DNA from: Chromobacteriaceae bacterium
GTDB taxonomy: Bacteria > Pseudomonadota > Gammaproteobacteria > Burkholderiales > Aquaspirillaceae
Reading direction: 5' to 3'
Length of the DNA: 5,762 nt
Assembly (NCBI GenBank): GCA_030151505.1
Contig: JASLDQ010000300.1
Location: forward strand, 1-5,762
Part shown: piece by piece, positions 1-5,762 of the stretch
Layout of the letters: each line of letters begins with the position of its first letter
How positions within the stretch are numbered: the stretch's first letter is position 1
Translations under genes and position numbers: made by a program
Notes under the pieces: model-generated
The model's input: only the letters and a program-made list of their open reading frames with translations
Told to the model about the DNA's origin: nothing
Database searches by the model: none

Positions 1-819
1 CATGCGGCGCTGGCCTTCGGAATCCATGGCGGCATAGCGGGCCTGCACCTTGGCGATGGTGTCGTCGTCCAGACGGCTGATCAGTTTGTCGGCGGCGGTC
101 CACGCCTCCTCGCTGGTCTCGCGCACAATCACATGCAGGCGCACGCCGAAACGCACGGTGCGGCCATGCCGGGCGGCGCGGGCGCGGACGTCGGCGATCT
201 TCTCGGCCACCGCCGCCGGCGGTTCACCCCACGACAAATAGGCGTCGACATGCTCGGCCGCCAGCTCGTGCGCCGCCGGCGACGAGCCGCCGAAATACAG
301 CGGCGGATGGGGGCGCTGCACGGACGGGAAGAAATTCTGCGCCTGCTGCACGCGGTGGTGCTGGCCGTCGAAATCCACGGTTTCGCCCTGCAGCAGCCGG
401 CGCCAGATCGTCAGGAACTCGCTGGCTTCGGCGTAGCGCTCGTCGTGGTCGAGGAAGATGCCGTCGGCCGCCAGTTCGGTCGAGTCGCCGCCGGCGACCA
501 CGTTCAGCAGCAAGCGGCCGTGGGTGGCCTGGTCCAGCGTCGCGGCCATGCGGGCCGCCGCGGTCGGCTTGGTCAGCGCGGTGCGCAGCGCCACCAGCAA
601 TTTCAGCCGGCGGGTGACGGGGGCAATGCTGGCGGCGGTCACCCACGGATCAAGGCAGCCGCTGCCGGTCGGAATGAGGATGCCGTCATAGCCGAGGTTG
701 TCGGCCGCGACCGCGATCTGCTGCAGGTATTCGTTGGTGACCGGACGGCCGGAGTTGGATTTGCCCAGATAGCGGGTGTCGCCGGAAGTGGGCAGAAACC
801 AGAAAATGTCGAGACTCAT
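1..819 (-). CDS. ssuD: Alkanesulfonate monooxygenase SsuD, FMNH2-dependent (N-terminal 273 residues; C-terminus beyond window)
   Basis: SsuD uses reduced flavin from the NADPH-FMN reductase SsuE and O2 to split alkanesulfonates into an aldehyde and sulfite, giving cytoplasmic sulfur when sulfate is scarce. The translation starts [14 protein letters not shown] and follows E. coli SsuD, as I recall it, almost without gaps: YLQQIA near 31, the flavin/substrate region LIPTGSGC with Cys55 (Cys54 in mature numbering), PLYFGGSS at 173-180, YLSWGEPP at 194-201 and RLHVIVRE at 227-234 with His229 (His228 in E. coli). Only about 70% of the usual ~380 residues lies here, so the C-terminal Arg and Tyr/His site residues cannot be checked. 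ATG 819 is preceded by AAAGGA (complement of 827-832) at 7-nt spacing. It is first in its transcription unit and divergent from a GntR-type regulator. A methanesulfonate monooxygenase (MsuD-type) is the main alternative, since these relatives are close. Confidence 0.95.
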   Translation of the reverse strand, partial: MSLDIFWFLPTSGDTRYLGKSNSGRPVTNEYLQQIAVAADNLGYDGILIPTGSGCLDPWVTAASIAPVTRRLKLLVALRTALTKPTAAARMAATLDQATHGRLLLNVVAGGDSTELAADGIFLDHDERYAEASEFLTIWRRLLQGETVDFDGQHHRVQQAQNFFPSVQRPHPPLYFGGSSPAAHELAAEHVDAYLSWGEPPAAVAEKIADVRARAARHGRTVRFGVRLHVIVRETSEEAWTAADKLISRLDDDTIAKVQARYAAMDSEGQRRM

Positions 820-826
820 AACGTTG

Positions 827-832
827 TCCTTT
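827..832 (-). promoter_or_regulatory. Ribosome binding site of ssuD
   Basis: AAAGGA on the minus strand lies 7 nt before ATG 819. This supports the start, which also matches the conserved MSL-FWFLPT N-terminus of the family. Confidence 0.7.
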
Positions 833-925
833 AAGGGATCGGTCTTTGCAACGGCGTCGACACCCATTCCCGCGACGCCATGTCTTTGGGATAGCGTGGC
901 GATTGTAGGAAGCCGGTCCGGACAA

Positions 926-968
926 CAGAAATGATTAAATCTGCATTGCAAATTCATTTAATTCATAA
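926..968. promoter_or_regulatory. AT-rich intergenic tract with short direct repeats (likely promoter/UP or activator region)
   Basis: This stretch is strikingly AT-rich against GC-rich surroundings. It contains two tandem copies of AATTCAT (951-957 and 960-966), the small inverted repeat TGCATTGCA (943-951) and, nearby, the palindrome GTCCGGAC (916-923). It lies between divergent ssuD and the GntR-type gene. Minus-strand hexamers such as TTTAAT or TACAAT could serve as a -10 for ssuD, but none has a good -35 at normal spacing, so the ssuD promoter may need an activator. In enteric bacteria ssu genes are activated by the LysR-type proteins Cbl/CysB; whether such a site exists here cannot be decided by eye. 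Confidence 0.4.
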
Positions 969-988
969 CCTGTCATGACAGGTTATGA
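963..988. promoter_or_regulatory. Perfect 26-bp palindrome, probable operator of the adjacent GntR/UTRA regulator
   Basis: The half-site TCATAACCTGTCA (963-975) is followed directly by its exact reverse complement (976-988), giving an uninterrupted two-fold symmetric site centred on CATG. GntR/HutC-family repressors bind such sites as dimers and often control themselves and a neighbouring gene. The site lies between divergent ssuD and the regulator and ends 14 bp before the regulator's extended -10 box, so it covers its -35 region. A bound protein would block that promoter. It contains the ATG at 975, which argues against that ATG being the start codon. Assignment to this regulator is inference from position and symmetry. 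Confidence 0.75.
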
Positions 989-1000
989 GGTGACGGTATT

Positions 1001-1008
1001 GTTATACT
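1001..1008 (+). promoter_or_regulatory. Extended -10 promoter of the GntR-type regulator gene
   Basis: TATACT at 1003-1008 is preceded by a TG one base away (1000-1001, TG-T-TATACT), the extended -10 form of sigma-70 promoters. The hexamer at 17-bp spacing (980-985, AGGTTA) is a poor -35, as is common with extended -10 promoters. Transcription would start near 1014-1016, about 20 nt before GTG 1035. The leader would be short and has no clear Shine-Dalgarno. Confidence 0.55.
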
Positions 1009-1034
1009 TTGCCCCTCTTCTTCAATCCCGTTCC

Positions 1035-1775
1035 GTGAGCCCGCCCTTGTCCGCTCTCTCGCCCGTCCAGCCCCTGCACACCCAGATTCGAGACCTCCTG
1101 CGCGCGCGGATTCTGGACGGCACCTACCAGCCCCACGACAAGCTCCCCTCCGAGAAGGAGCTGATGGATCGTTTCGGGGTCAGCCGGATTACCGTGCGCC
1201 ATGCCCTGAGCACGCTGGAAACCGAAGGCATGGTGTTCAAGATCCCCGGCAAGGGCGCGTTTGTCTCCAAACCCAAGCCGGCGCAGGAACTCGCCCGCTT
1301 GCAGGGCTTTGCCGAGGCCATGGGCGGCAAGGGCTACCAGACCTGCAACCGCGTCGAGGGCATCCGGTCCCTGCCCGCTTCCGCCGCGGTGGCCACGGCG
1401 TTTGCGCTCGAGCCCGGCACCCCGGTCGTGGAGATCCGGCGGGTCCGCTATCTCGACCAGCTGCCCGTCTCGTTCGACACCACCTATGTCACGGCGGCCA
1501 TCGGCCAGCGTCTGGCCAAGGAGGATCTGGTCACGCGGGACATCTACCTGATTTTGGAGAACGATTACGGCATCGCGCCGGGCTACGCCGACCTCAACAT
1601 CAGCGCGGTCGTGGCGGACGAAGAAGTGGCCGCCAGGCTGGACGTCCGCCCCGGCGACCCGCTGCTTTATCTGGAACGGATGACCTACACCCAGGACGGG
1701 CAGCCGCTGGAACTGGATTACATCCACTACCGCGGCGACCGGTTCCGCTACCAGTTGCGCATCGACCGCGGCTGA
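1035..1775 (+). CDS. GntR-family transcriptional regulator, HutC/UTRA subfamily
   Basis: This is a 246-residue cytoplasmic DNA-binding regulator when started at GTG 1035. Residues about 14-77 form the GntR winged helix-turn-helix: PLHTQIRDLLRARILDG, KLPSEKEL, then the recognition region FGVSRITVRHAL and the wing IPGKGAFVS. Residues about 95-238 are a UTRA effector-binding domain, with PGTPVVEIRRVR, VSFDTTYV, LDVRPGDPLLYLERMTY and the terminal YRGDRFRYQLRI. An in-frame ATG at 975 would add MTGYEVTVLLYFAPLLQS, which is not like the family, lies inside the palindrome and precedes the predicted transcription start; I therefore prefer 1035. The gene is divergent from ssuD, so it may control ssuD and itself. 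The family binds many ligands (histidine-pathway intermediates, amino sugars, phosphonates, fatty acids), and the ligand cannot be read from sequence. A sulfonate-related ligand is only a guess from context. Confidence 0.9.
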   Translation: MSPPLSALSPVQPLHTQIRDLLRARILDGTYQPHDKLPSEKELMDRFGVSRITVRHALSTLETEGMVFKIPGKGAFVSKPKPAQELARLQGFAEAMGGKGYQTCNRVEGIRSLPASAAVATAFALEPGTPVVEIRRVRYLDQLPVSFDTTYVTAAIGQRLAKEDLVTRDIYLILENDYGIAPGYADLNISAVVADEEVAARLDVRPGDPLLYLERMTYTQDGQPLELDYIHYRGDRFRYQLRIDRG

Positions 1776-2023
1776 TACGGCGCGACAAGCCCCCAAAAAC
1801 GTCGACGCCTTGCGCCGGATGCCTGCAAGACCGGCGAAATGACCAAGAACAAGACCGTCTCAGGCCTCACGCCCCCCAGAGTCGCCAACAAAACCTCGGC
1901 TGGCCATGACAGGCCTCGGGTGTGAAATTTTCGCGGACGTCATCGCCTCCGTGGCGGGGGTTCCTGTCGCGTGGCAACGAAGGCAAGCGAGCCTGCCTTG
2001 GCAGCCCCGGCGCGGAGGCCCGG
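1776..2023. other. Convergent intergenic region without a convincing gene
   Basis: This 248-bp stretch lies between the stops of the GntR-type gene and the small zinc-ribbon gene. Weak structure is visible: CGCCGG (1813-1818) with CCGGCG (1831-1836), and an imperfect hairpin at 1979-1998 with arms AAGGCA and TGCCTT. Neither is followed by a T-run on the appropriate strand, so no standard intrinsic terminator is evident. CAGGCCTC occurs twice (1861-1868 and 1910-1917). Short reading frames across it have no recognisable domain and overlap each other on both strands; I treat them as chance. Confidence 0.5.
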
Positions 2024-2278
2024 CTACGGTCGGTACAGTTTTTTCCCACAGCGCATGCACTGGTGAACGCGCACGAAATACGATTCGACGAGACGGGTCC
2101 GGTCCGCGCCGCATTTTTTGCAATTGGCTTTGCCAGTTTCGGGAACACGGTATTGCTCGAAGGTCGGAAGCGACAGGAGGCGTCGCCGTTTCCGGTGGAT
2201 CAAGCGGATGCCCAGCAGCGCAGGCATGAATGCGAGCAATGCGCCCAGCAGCGCCGGAAAGAAGTCAAAGTTCAGCAT
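2024..2278 (-). CDS. Small membrane-anchored zinc-ribbon-like protein, hypothetical
   Basis: I do not recognise this 84-residue protein. From ATG 2278 it begins MLNFDFFPALLGALLAFMPA. Residues about 7-25 form one hydrophobic segment, followed by a strongly basic patch (HRKRRR, 28-33), so by the positive-inside rule the C-terminus is probably cytoplasmic. Cys53-x-x-Cys56 and Cys74-x-x-Cys77 are spaced like a zinc ribbon and may bind Zn. An upstream GTG at 2323 would add 15 Pro-rich residues; its GGGAGG abuts the start codon too closely. Neither start has a good Shine-Dalgarno. The gene lies 99 bp after the aer-type gene on the same strand and may be its last cotranscribed partner, although a GC-rich hairpin lies between. 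The four ordered cysteines and the membrane segment make chance coding unlikely. Function is unknown. Confidence 0.68.
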   Translation of the reverse strand: MLNFDFFPALLGALLAFMPALLGIRLIHRKRRRLLSLPTFEQYRVPETGKANCKKCGADRTRLVESYFVRVHQCMRCGKKLYRP

Positions 2279-2338
2279 GATGTTGTGAGGTCGCGGACTA
2301 GGTGGGATGGCGCCAGGCGGCACCCTCCCGGAGGAATC

Positions 2339-2370
2339 GACCCGGCCCGGTTCATGCAGCGGGCCCGGTC
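2339..2370 (-). terminator. GC-rich hairpin just after the aer-type gene (possible terminator or attenuator)
   Basis: Arms 2339-2349 and 2360-2370 are complementary at 10 of 11 positions (one C-C mismatch at 2343/2366), with a 10-nt loop at 2350-2359. It begins 7 nt after the receptor's stop codon on the minus strand. No U-run follows, so it is not a textbook intrinsic terminator. It could reduce read-through into the small zinc-ribbon gene or stabilise the 3' end of the mRNA. Confidence 0.4.
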
Positions 2371-2377
2371 CAGCCTG

Positions 2378-3865
2378 TCAGTGCTCGGCCAAGCGGAAAT
2401 GGCCGACCAGTTTTTTCTGCCGCTGCGCCTGTTCCAGCAGGGCCTGGCTCATGCCGCTGATCTGCTCGCAGGTCGCGGCGTTCTGCTGCGCCACCTTGTC
2501 GATCTGGAGAATACCGGCGCTCACCTGCCCGACGCCGGCGCTCTGCTCGCGGGAAGCCTGCGCGATGTCCTGCACCAGCTCCGCCGTGCGCCGGGTTTCC
2601 GGCAGCACCGCCATCAGCGTTGCGCTGGCGTGGTCGGCAATCGCCACGCCATCACTGGACAGCGCGGCGATCTCGTTGGCTGCACTCTCGCTGCGATCCG
2701 CCAGCCGCCGCACCTCCTCGGCCACGACGGCAAAACCGCGGCCGCTCTCCCCCGCCCGCGCCGCCTCGATCGCAGCGTTCAAGGCCAGCAGATTGGTCTG
2801 CCAGGCGATGTCTTCCACCACCTTCACCTTGTCCGCAATCACCCGCATCGACTCCAGCGCCTGGTTCATCGCCCCGGCCCCTGTCTGCGCCGCCTGGGTC
2901 GAGGCCGCCGCAATCGTGTCGGTCTGGTCCGCGTTGCCGGTGTTCTGGTCGATATTGGCCGCTATCTGGGCCATCGAACCGGCGATCTCCTCGCTGGCCG
3001 CCGCCTGGGCCGACGTACTGCGCGACAACTCGTCCGACGCCTGCGCCAGATTGCGGGCCGCCGTCTCGGCCGCCTCCGCCATCCCGGCGGCGGTCTGCAT
3101 CAGGCTGCGCATGCTCACCACCATATTGCTGGCGGCCACTCCCAGCAGCCCCATCTGGTCGCGCGTGCGGATCTTCAGCGAACCGGTCAGATCGCCGATC
3201 GCCGCCCGTCCCAGCAACTCGGTCGACAGATGCAGCGCCTTGAGGATGTCGCGATTCATCCACGCGACCAGTATCCCGTCCAGGATCAGCGATACCACCG
3301 ACGCGGTCACCACGTACCACGGGCCAACCATCCCGGCCAGCGCCAGGGTCATCGCGACGATCGCCGGCAGCGCGCTGATCACCATCGCCAGATGGAAGCG
3401 GCCGCGCAGGTTCATGTCATAGATCCGTTGCAGCAGGCTGCGGCGCAGCTTCACCTGCCCGGTCCGTATCCGGCGGTACAGCGCCTCGGCCCCCTGCGCC
3501 TGTTCCGCCGTGGCCTGATGCCGCACCGAAATGTAGGCCACCACCTTGCCGTCACGCTTCACCGGCATCGCGAAGGCGTCCACCCAGTAATGGTCGCCGT
3601 TCTTGCAGCGGTTCTTCACCAGGCCGTTCCATGGCCGCCCGGCATGCAGCGTGTCCCACAGATCGGCGAACGCCTCCGGCGGCATGTCCGGATGACGGAC
3701 GAGATTGTGGGGCTGGCCGATCAGCTCTTCTTCGGCAAAACCGGATACATCACAAAAGGTCTTGTTGATGAAGGTGATTTGCCCCTTGAGATTGGTGGTC
3801 GAAATGATCGACTCGCCGGCAGGCAGGCGGACTTCGCGTCCGGTGACGGGGAGATTCTGACGCAT
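2378..3865 (-). CDS. aer: Aer-type aerotaxis/redox receptor: PAS(FAD)-membrane-MCP signalling protein
   Basis: This 495-residue chemoreceptor senses redox state or oxygen through FAD in an N-terminal PAS domain and signals to CheA/CheW. The PAS domain (about 10-120) contains [18 protein letters not shown] and KNGDHYWV. Asn34, Arg57, His58, Asp60, Phe66, Trp79 and Asn85 match FAD-pocket residues of E. coli Aer at the same numbers. A hydrophobic stretch at about 159-202, broken by Gly-Pro, forms a membrane hairpin without a periplasmic domain. Then come a HAMP-like region and the coiled-coil signalling domain with the hairpin tip [20 protein letters not shown] and [15 protein letters not shown] (about 353-389). 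Each arm next to the tip is 7 residues shorter than in E. coli Aer. Glu292-Glu293 fits a methylation site. The C-terminus (GHFRLAEH) has no NWETF-like CheR/CheB tether. ATG 3865 has only a weak AAGAG nine nt upstream. It follows cheD by 56 bp and is probably cotranscribed. Confidence 0.93.
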   Translation of the reverse strand: MRQNLPVTGREVRLPAGESIISTTNLKGQITFINKTFCDVSGFAEEELIGQPHNLVRHPDMPPEAFADLWDTLHAGRPWNGLVKNRCKNGDHYWVDAFAMPVKRDGKVVAYISVRHQATAEQAQGAEALYRRIRTGQVKLRRSLLQRIYDMNLRGRFHLAMVISALPAIVAMTLALAGMVGPWYVVTASVVSLILDGILVAWMNRDILKALHLSTELLGRAAIGDLTGSLKIRTRDQMGLLGVAASNMVVSMRSLMQTAAGMAEAAETAARNLAQASDELSRSTSAQAAASEEIAGSMAQIAANIDQNTGNADQTDTIAAASTQAAQTGAGAMNQALESMRVIADKVKVVEDIAWQTNLLALNAAIEAARAGESGRGFAVVAEEVRRLADRSESAANEIAALSSDGVAIADHASATLMAVLPETRRTAELVQDIAQASREQSAGVGQVSAGILQIDKVAQQNAATCEQISGMSQALLEQAQRQKKLVGHFRLAEH

Positions 3866-3921
3866 GGTGGTGATCTCTTGATTGCCCTAGAAATTGTCGA
3901 ACCGGCCCGGACCGCGTCGTA

Positions 3922-4494
3922 TCAGAACAGCTCGATACGATTGCGGTTCGGGAGCGTGCGCAGGCGCTGCTCGTAGGCGGCTTCCTCTTCCGCCAAGTGT
4001 CGTGCCGCAGCCTGATCGACCGCGGAGCGGCGGCAGAAGGCATCGCCGCTGTACGGATCGAAAATCAGCTTGCGCGAAAAATTGCCGAGGGTGTCGGACG
4101 CCGCCAGACGGATGCCCTCTCGTGCCAGCCATTCCAGCGCGAACGCCACGTTACGCTCGCCTATTGCCATGTTGATGTGGCTGATGACAGCCCCGCCGCC
4201 AAAGACCTTGGCCGTCAGGTTGTTCTTGCGCGCGCCCCTACCCAGCATCGCGTTGAGCAGGATTTCCATCGACGCATCGCCGGCCAGCACGATGTCCGCC
4301 TGCTCGTTGCTCGTCCCCAGCCGCGACGGCAGCAGGAAATGGTTCATGCCCCCCACCCGCATCTGCGGGTCGTGCAGGCACACGGCGACACAGGATCCGA
4401 GCAGGGTCGTCAGCGGCCGGTCGTGTTCGACCGCCCAGCCGCCGGGATTGATGTTGCGGGCGAGCGAAAACAGCTCGCGTAAATCGGTAGACAT
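3922..4494 (-). CDS. cheD: Chemoreceptor glutamine deamidase CheD
   Basis: CheD converts specific receptor glutamines to glutamate, tuning receptors for methylation and adaptation; in some bacteria it also interacts with CheC. The 190-residue protein carries the family core: TTLLGSCVAVCLHD, GGMNHFLLP, AKVFGGGAVI and IGERNVAFALEWL. Catalytic Cys35, His52 and Thr29 show the same spacing as Thr21, Cys27 and His44 of Thermotoga CheD (Cys to His 17, Thr to Cys 6). ATG 4494 is preceded by AGGA at 6-nt spacing. The frame stays open upstream (MMRRHRKNGW from 4602), but that start has no Shine-Dalgarno and the extension is unlike the family. It follows cheB after 167 bp and precedes the aer-type receptor, its likely substrate. 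The C-terminal tail (about 155-190) is charged and Ala/Glu-rich. Confidence 0.96.
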   Translation of the reverse strand: MSTDLRELFSLARNINPGGWAVEHDRPLTTLLGSCVAVCLHDPQMRVGGMNHFLLPSRLGTSNEQADIVLAGDASMEILLNAMLGRGARKNNLTAKVFGGGAVISHINMAIGERNVAFALEWLAREGIRLAASDTLGNFSRKLIFDPYSGDAFCRRSAVDQAAARHLAEEEAAYEQRLRTLPNRNRIELF

Positions 4495-4500
4495 GGTTTT

Positions 4501-4504
4501 TCCT
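4501..4504 (-). promoter_or_regulatory. Ribosome binding site of cheD (decides the start)
   Basis: AGGA on the minus strand lies 6 nt before ATG 4494. The alternative in-frame ATGs at 4602 and 4599 have only a pyrimidine-rich stretch upstream, so 4494 is preferred. Confidence 0.7.
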
Positions 4505-4519
4505 GCGACTTGCCCGTAC

Positions 4520-4574
4520 GGCAGCCGGAAAGCGGACACGGTCCGGCCAACCGGCCGGTGTCCCGGCGGCTGCC
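4520..4574 (-). other. Long GC-rich imperfect hairpin in the cheB-cheD gap
   Basis: Three nested stems can form: GGCAGCCG (4520-4527) with CGGCTGCC (4567-4574), GGACA (4534-4538) with TGTCC (4559-4563), and CCGGCC (4543-4548) with GGCCGG (4553-4558) around an AACC loop. That gives 19 pairs in total, interrupted by internal loops. It sits 16 nt upstream of the cheD Shine-Dalgarno. No T-run follows, so it is more likely an mRNA stability, attenuation or processing element than a terminator. The rest of the gap (4575-4661) shows nothing I can name. Confidence 0.45.
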
Positions 4575-4661
4575 ATCCGTTTTTCCGATGCCGGCGCATC
4601 ATTGTGTGTAGAGGGGGAGACGGAAGACGGTCCGCCGAAGCCTCTGCGGCGACGGCGGGTC

Positions 4662-5732
4662 CTAGTGGAATCCCTCGATTTCCCGCGCGATGCTGTCCAG
4701 CGGCAGGATCTTGCGGGCAGCCCCCAGTCGGATCGCTTCGCGCGGCATGCCGAACACCACGCAGCTCGCCTCGTCCTCGGCCACGGTCGCGGCGCCGGCG
4801 TCGAACATTTCCTTCAGGCCGCGCGCGCCGTCGTCCCCCATGCCGGTCATGATGATGCCGAGCGCGTTGCGGCCGGCCACCTGGGCCACCGAGCGGAACA
4901 GCACGTCCACCGACGGGCGGTGACGGTTGACCAGCGGGCCGTCGAGCACCTCGACCACGTACTGGGCGCCGCTGCGCTTGAGCGCCATGTGGCGGCCTCC
5001 CGGCGCAATCAGCGCGAGCCCCGGAATCACCCGGTCGCCGTTGCGCGCCTCGCGCACCTCGACCGCGCAAATCTGGTTCAGCCGGTGGGCGAACAGCGCG
5101 GTGAATTTTTCCGGCATGTGCTGGACGATCACCATGCCGGGACAGGTGGCCGGCAGCCGCGTCAGGATTGCCTCCAGCGCCTGGGTGCCACCGGTCGATG
5201 TGCCGATCGCCACGACCTGGTCGGTGGTGACGTGCATGGCGGTGCGGCTGGCGGATTTGGCCGCCAGCACCGCATCGGCCGACAGCTTGGGAGCGGGGAC
5301 CGGCGCCGGCACGCCGGTGCGACGGCGCAGGTTGGCGCGCGCCGCCGCCCGCACCGCGCGGATCAGGTCCTGGGCCGATTCGAGCAGGAAGTCGCGCACG
5401 CCGGCCTTGGGCTTGGTGAGAATTTCCACCGCTCCGGCCGCCAGTGCATCCAGCGTGGTGTGGCCGCCCTTCTCGGTCAGCGACGAACAGATCACGGTCG
5501 GCGTCGGGTGTTCGGCCATGATCTTCTTCAAGAAGGTGATGCCGTCCATGCGTGGCATTTCCACATCCAGCACGATCACGTCCGGCCAGGTCTGGCGCAT
5601 CTTGTCGAGCGCGAACAGCGGATCGCTCGCCACGGCCACCACATCGATGTCGGGCGCGCTGCGCAGTGCCTCGCTGGTGACCTGCCGCACCACGGCGGAA
5701 TCGTCGATCACGATGACCTTGATCTTGTTCAT
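4662..5732 (-). CDS. cheB: Chemotaxis response regulator protein-glutamate methylesterase/glutamine deamidase CheB
   Basis: CheB removes methyl groups from receptor glutamates, and deamidates glutamines, after phosphorylation by CheA. It provides the feedback arm of chemotactic adaptation. The 356-residue protein is full length. The receiver domain (1-125) has the acidic pocket Asp10-Asp11, phosphoacceptor Asp56 in [11 protein letters not shown], Ser83 and Lys107. A Pro/Ala-rich linker (about 130-165, including PAPVPAPK) joins it to the methylesterase domain (about 170-350). The catalytic triad is Ser179 in GTSTGG, His205 in VQHMP and Asp301 in GMGDDG; spacings of 26 and 122 residues match Ser164, His190 and Asp286 of Salmonella CheB. 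ATG 5732 has GGGGAG about 8 nt upstream. Only 15 bp separate it from the stop of an upstream gene, so it is inside an operon that continues with cheD and the aer-type receptor. Confidence 0.98.
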   Translation of the reverse strand: MNKIKVIVIDDSAVVRQVTSEALRSAPDIDVVAVASDPLFALDKMRQTWPDVIVLDVEMPRMDGITFLKKIMAEHPTPTVICSSLTEKGGHTTLDALAAGAVEILTKPKAGVRDFLLESAQDLIRAVRAAARANLRRRTGVPAPVPAPKLSADAVLAAKSASRTAMHVTTDQVVAIGTSTGGTQALEAILTRLPATCPGMVIVQHMPEKFTALFAHRLNQICAVEVREARNGDRVIPGLALIAPGGRHMALKRSGAQYVVEVLDGPLVNRHRPSVDVLFRSVAQVAGRNALGIIMTGMGDDGARGLKEMFDAGAATVAEDEASCVVFGMPREAIRLGAARKILPLDSIAREIEGFH

Positions 5733-5740
5733 GTCCTGCG

Positions 5741-5746
5741 CTCCCC
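5741..5746 (-). promoter_or_regulatory. Ribosome binding site of cheB
   Basis: GGGGAG on the minus strand, 8 nt before ATG 5732, supports the cheB start. It lies just after the TGA of the upstream frame. Confidence 0.65.
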
Positions 5747-5747
5747 G

Positions 5748-5762
5748 TCAGGCCGGCATCTG
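5748..5762 (-). CDS. Possible 3' end of an upstream gene in the che operon
   Basis: On the minus strand, the last bases of the window read Gln-Met-Pro-Ala followed by TGA (5748-5750), 15 bp before cheB. In many che clusters the gene before cheB is cheR or cheD; since cheD lies downstream here, cheR is a reasonable guess. Four codons cannot identify a gene, and another frame is possible. Confidence 0.3.
   Translation of the reverse strand, partial: QMPA

Noticed and set aside
133..834. 233-codon plus-strand frame antisense to ssuD
   Set aside because: The minus strand matches SsuD along its whole length; this frame is Arg/Gly/Gln-rich and has no recognisable motif.
975..1034. ATG 975 as start of the GntR-type regulator, adding 20 residues
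   Set aside because: It lies inside the palindrome and upstream of the predicted transcription start; the added residues are not typical of the family.
1002..1796. 264-codon minus-strand frame antisense to the GntR-type gene
   Set aside because: The plus strand encodes complete GntR and UTRA domains; the antisense product has no recognisable domain.
1979..1998. Imperfect hairpin as an intrinsic terminator of the small zinc-ribbon gene
   Set aside because: The stem has a mismatch and a 2-nt loop, and no T-run follows on the minus strand, so I only note it in the gap description.
1860..2148. Two overlapping minus-strand frames of 87 and 93 codons in the convergent gap
   Set aside because: They overlap the end of the small zinc-ribbon gene in other frames, have no motif or ribosome binding site, and contradict each other.
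1922..3976. 684-codon open frame on the plus strand, antisense to the aer-type gene
   Set aside because: It has low-complexity Arg/His/Gln-rich composition and no domain, and it runs antisense across a clear chemoreceptor gene. High GC makes such frames common.
4495..5070. Upstream extension of the cheD frame into the cheB gene
   Set aside because: The frame is open only because of GC bias. CheD homology begins at ATG 4494, which has a good ribosome binding site; the ATG at 4602 has none.

Overview
The window is GC-rich except for a short AT-rich tract near 926-968. It carries six genes or gene parts: sulfonate utilisation plus a regulator on the left, and the end of a chemotaxis cluster on the right. 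Gene content, codon bias towards G/C and the cheB-cheD-aer order suggest a motile Gram-negative proteobacterium, possibly a betaproteobacterium of the Chromobacterium/Neisseriales type. That placement is inference; there is no rRNA or other marker here.

Left part (1-1775). The minus-strand gene at 1-819 is the N-terminal 273 codons of the FMNH2-dependent alkanesulfonate monooxygenase SsuD; its C-terminus lies outside the window. Divergent from it is a GntR-family regulator of the HutC/UTRA type, best started at GTG 1035 rather than at the upstream ATG 975. The space between them holds an AT-rich tract, a perfect 26-bp palindrome (963-988) and an extended -10 box (1003-1008). This is the layout expected of an autoregulated divergent control region.

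Middle (1776-2377). About 250 bp without a convincing gene separate the convergent gntR from a small minus-strand gene. That gene encodes an 84-residue protein with one N-terminal membrane segment and a C-terminal four-cysteine zinc-ribbon-like motif.

Right part (2378-5762). Reading on the minus strand, the order is the last codons of an unidentified gene (possibly cheR), cheB, cheD, an aer-type PAS/FAD aerotaxis receptor, then the small zinc-ribbon gene. CheB (methylesterase/deamidase) and CheD (receptor deamidase) would act on the receptor encoded just downstream. The receptor keeps the FAD-binding residues of E. coli Aer at the same numbers. Its signalling hairpin is one heptad shorter on each arm, and it has a candidate methylation pair where E. 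coli Aer has Gln-Gln.

Most of the window is recognisable biology. The best leads are the palindrome and its regulator, the shortened Aer signalling domain, and the uncharacterised small membrane zinc-ribbon protein. I found no CRISPR array, transposase, tRNA or rRNA.
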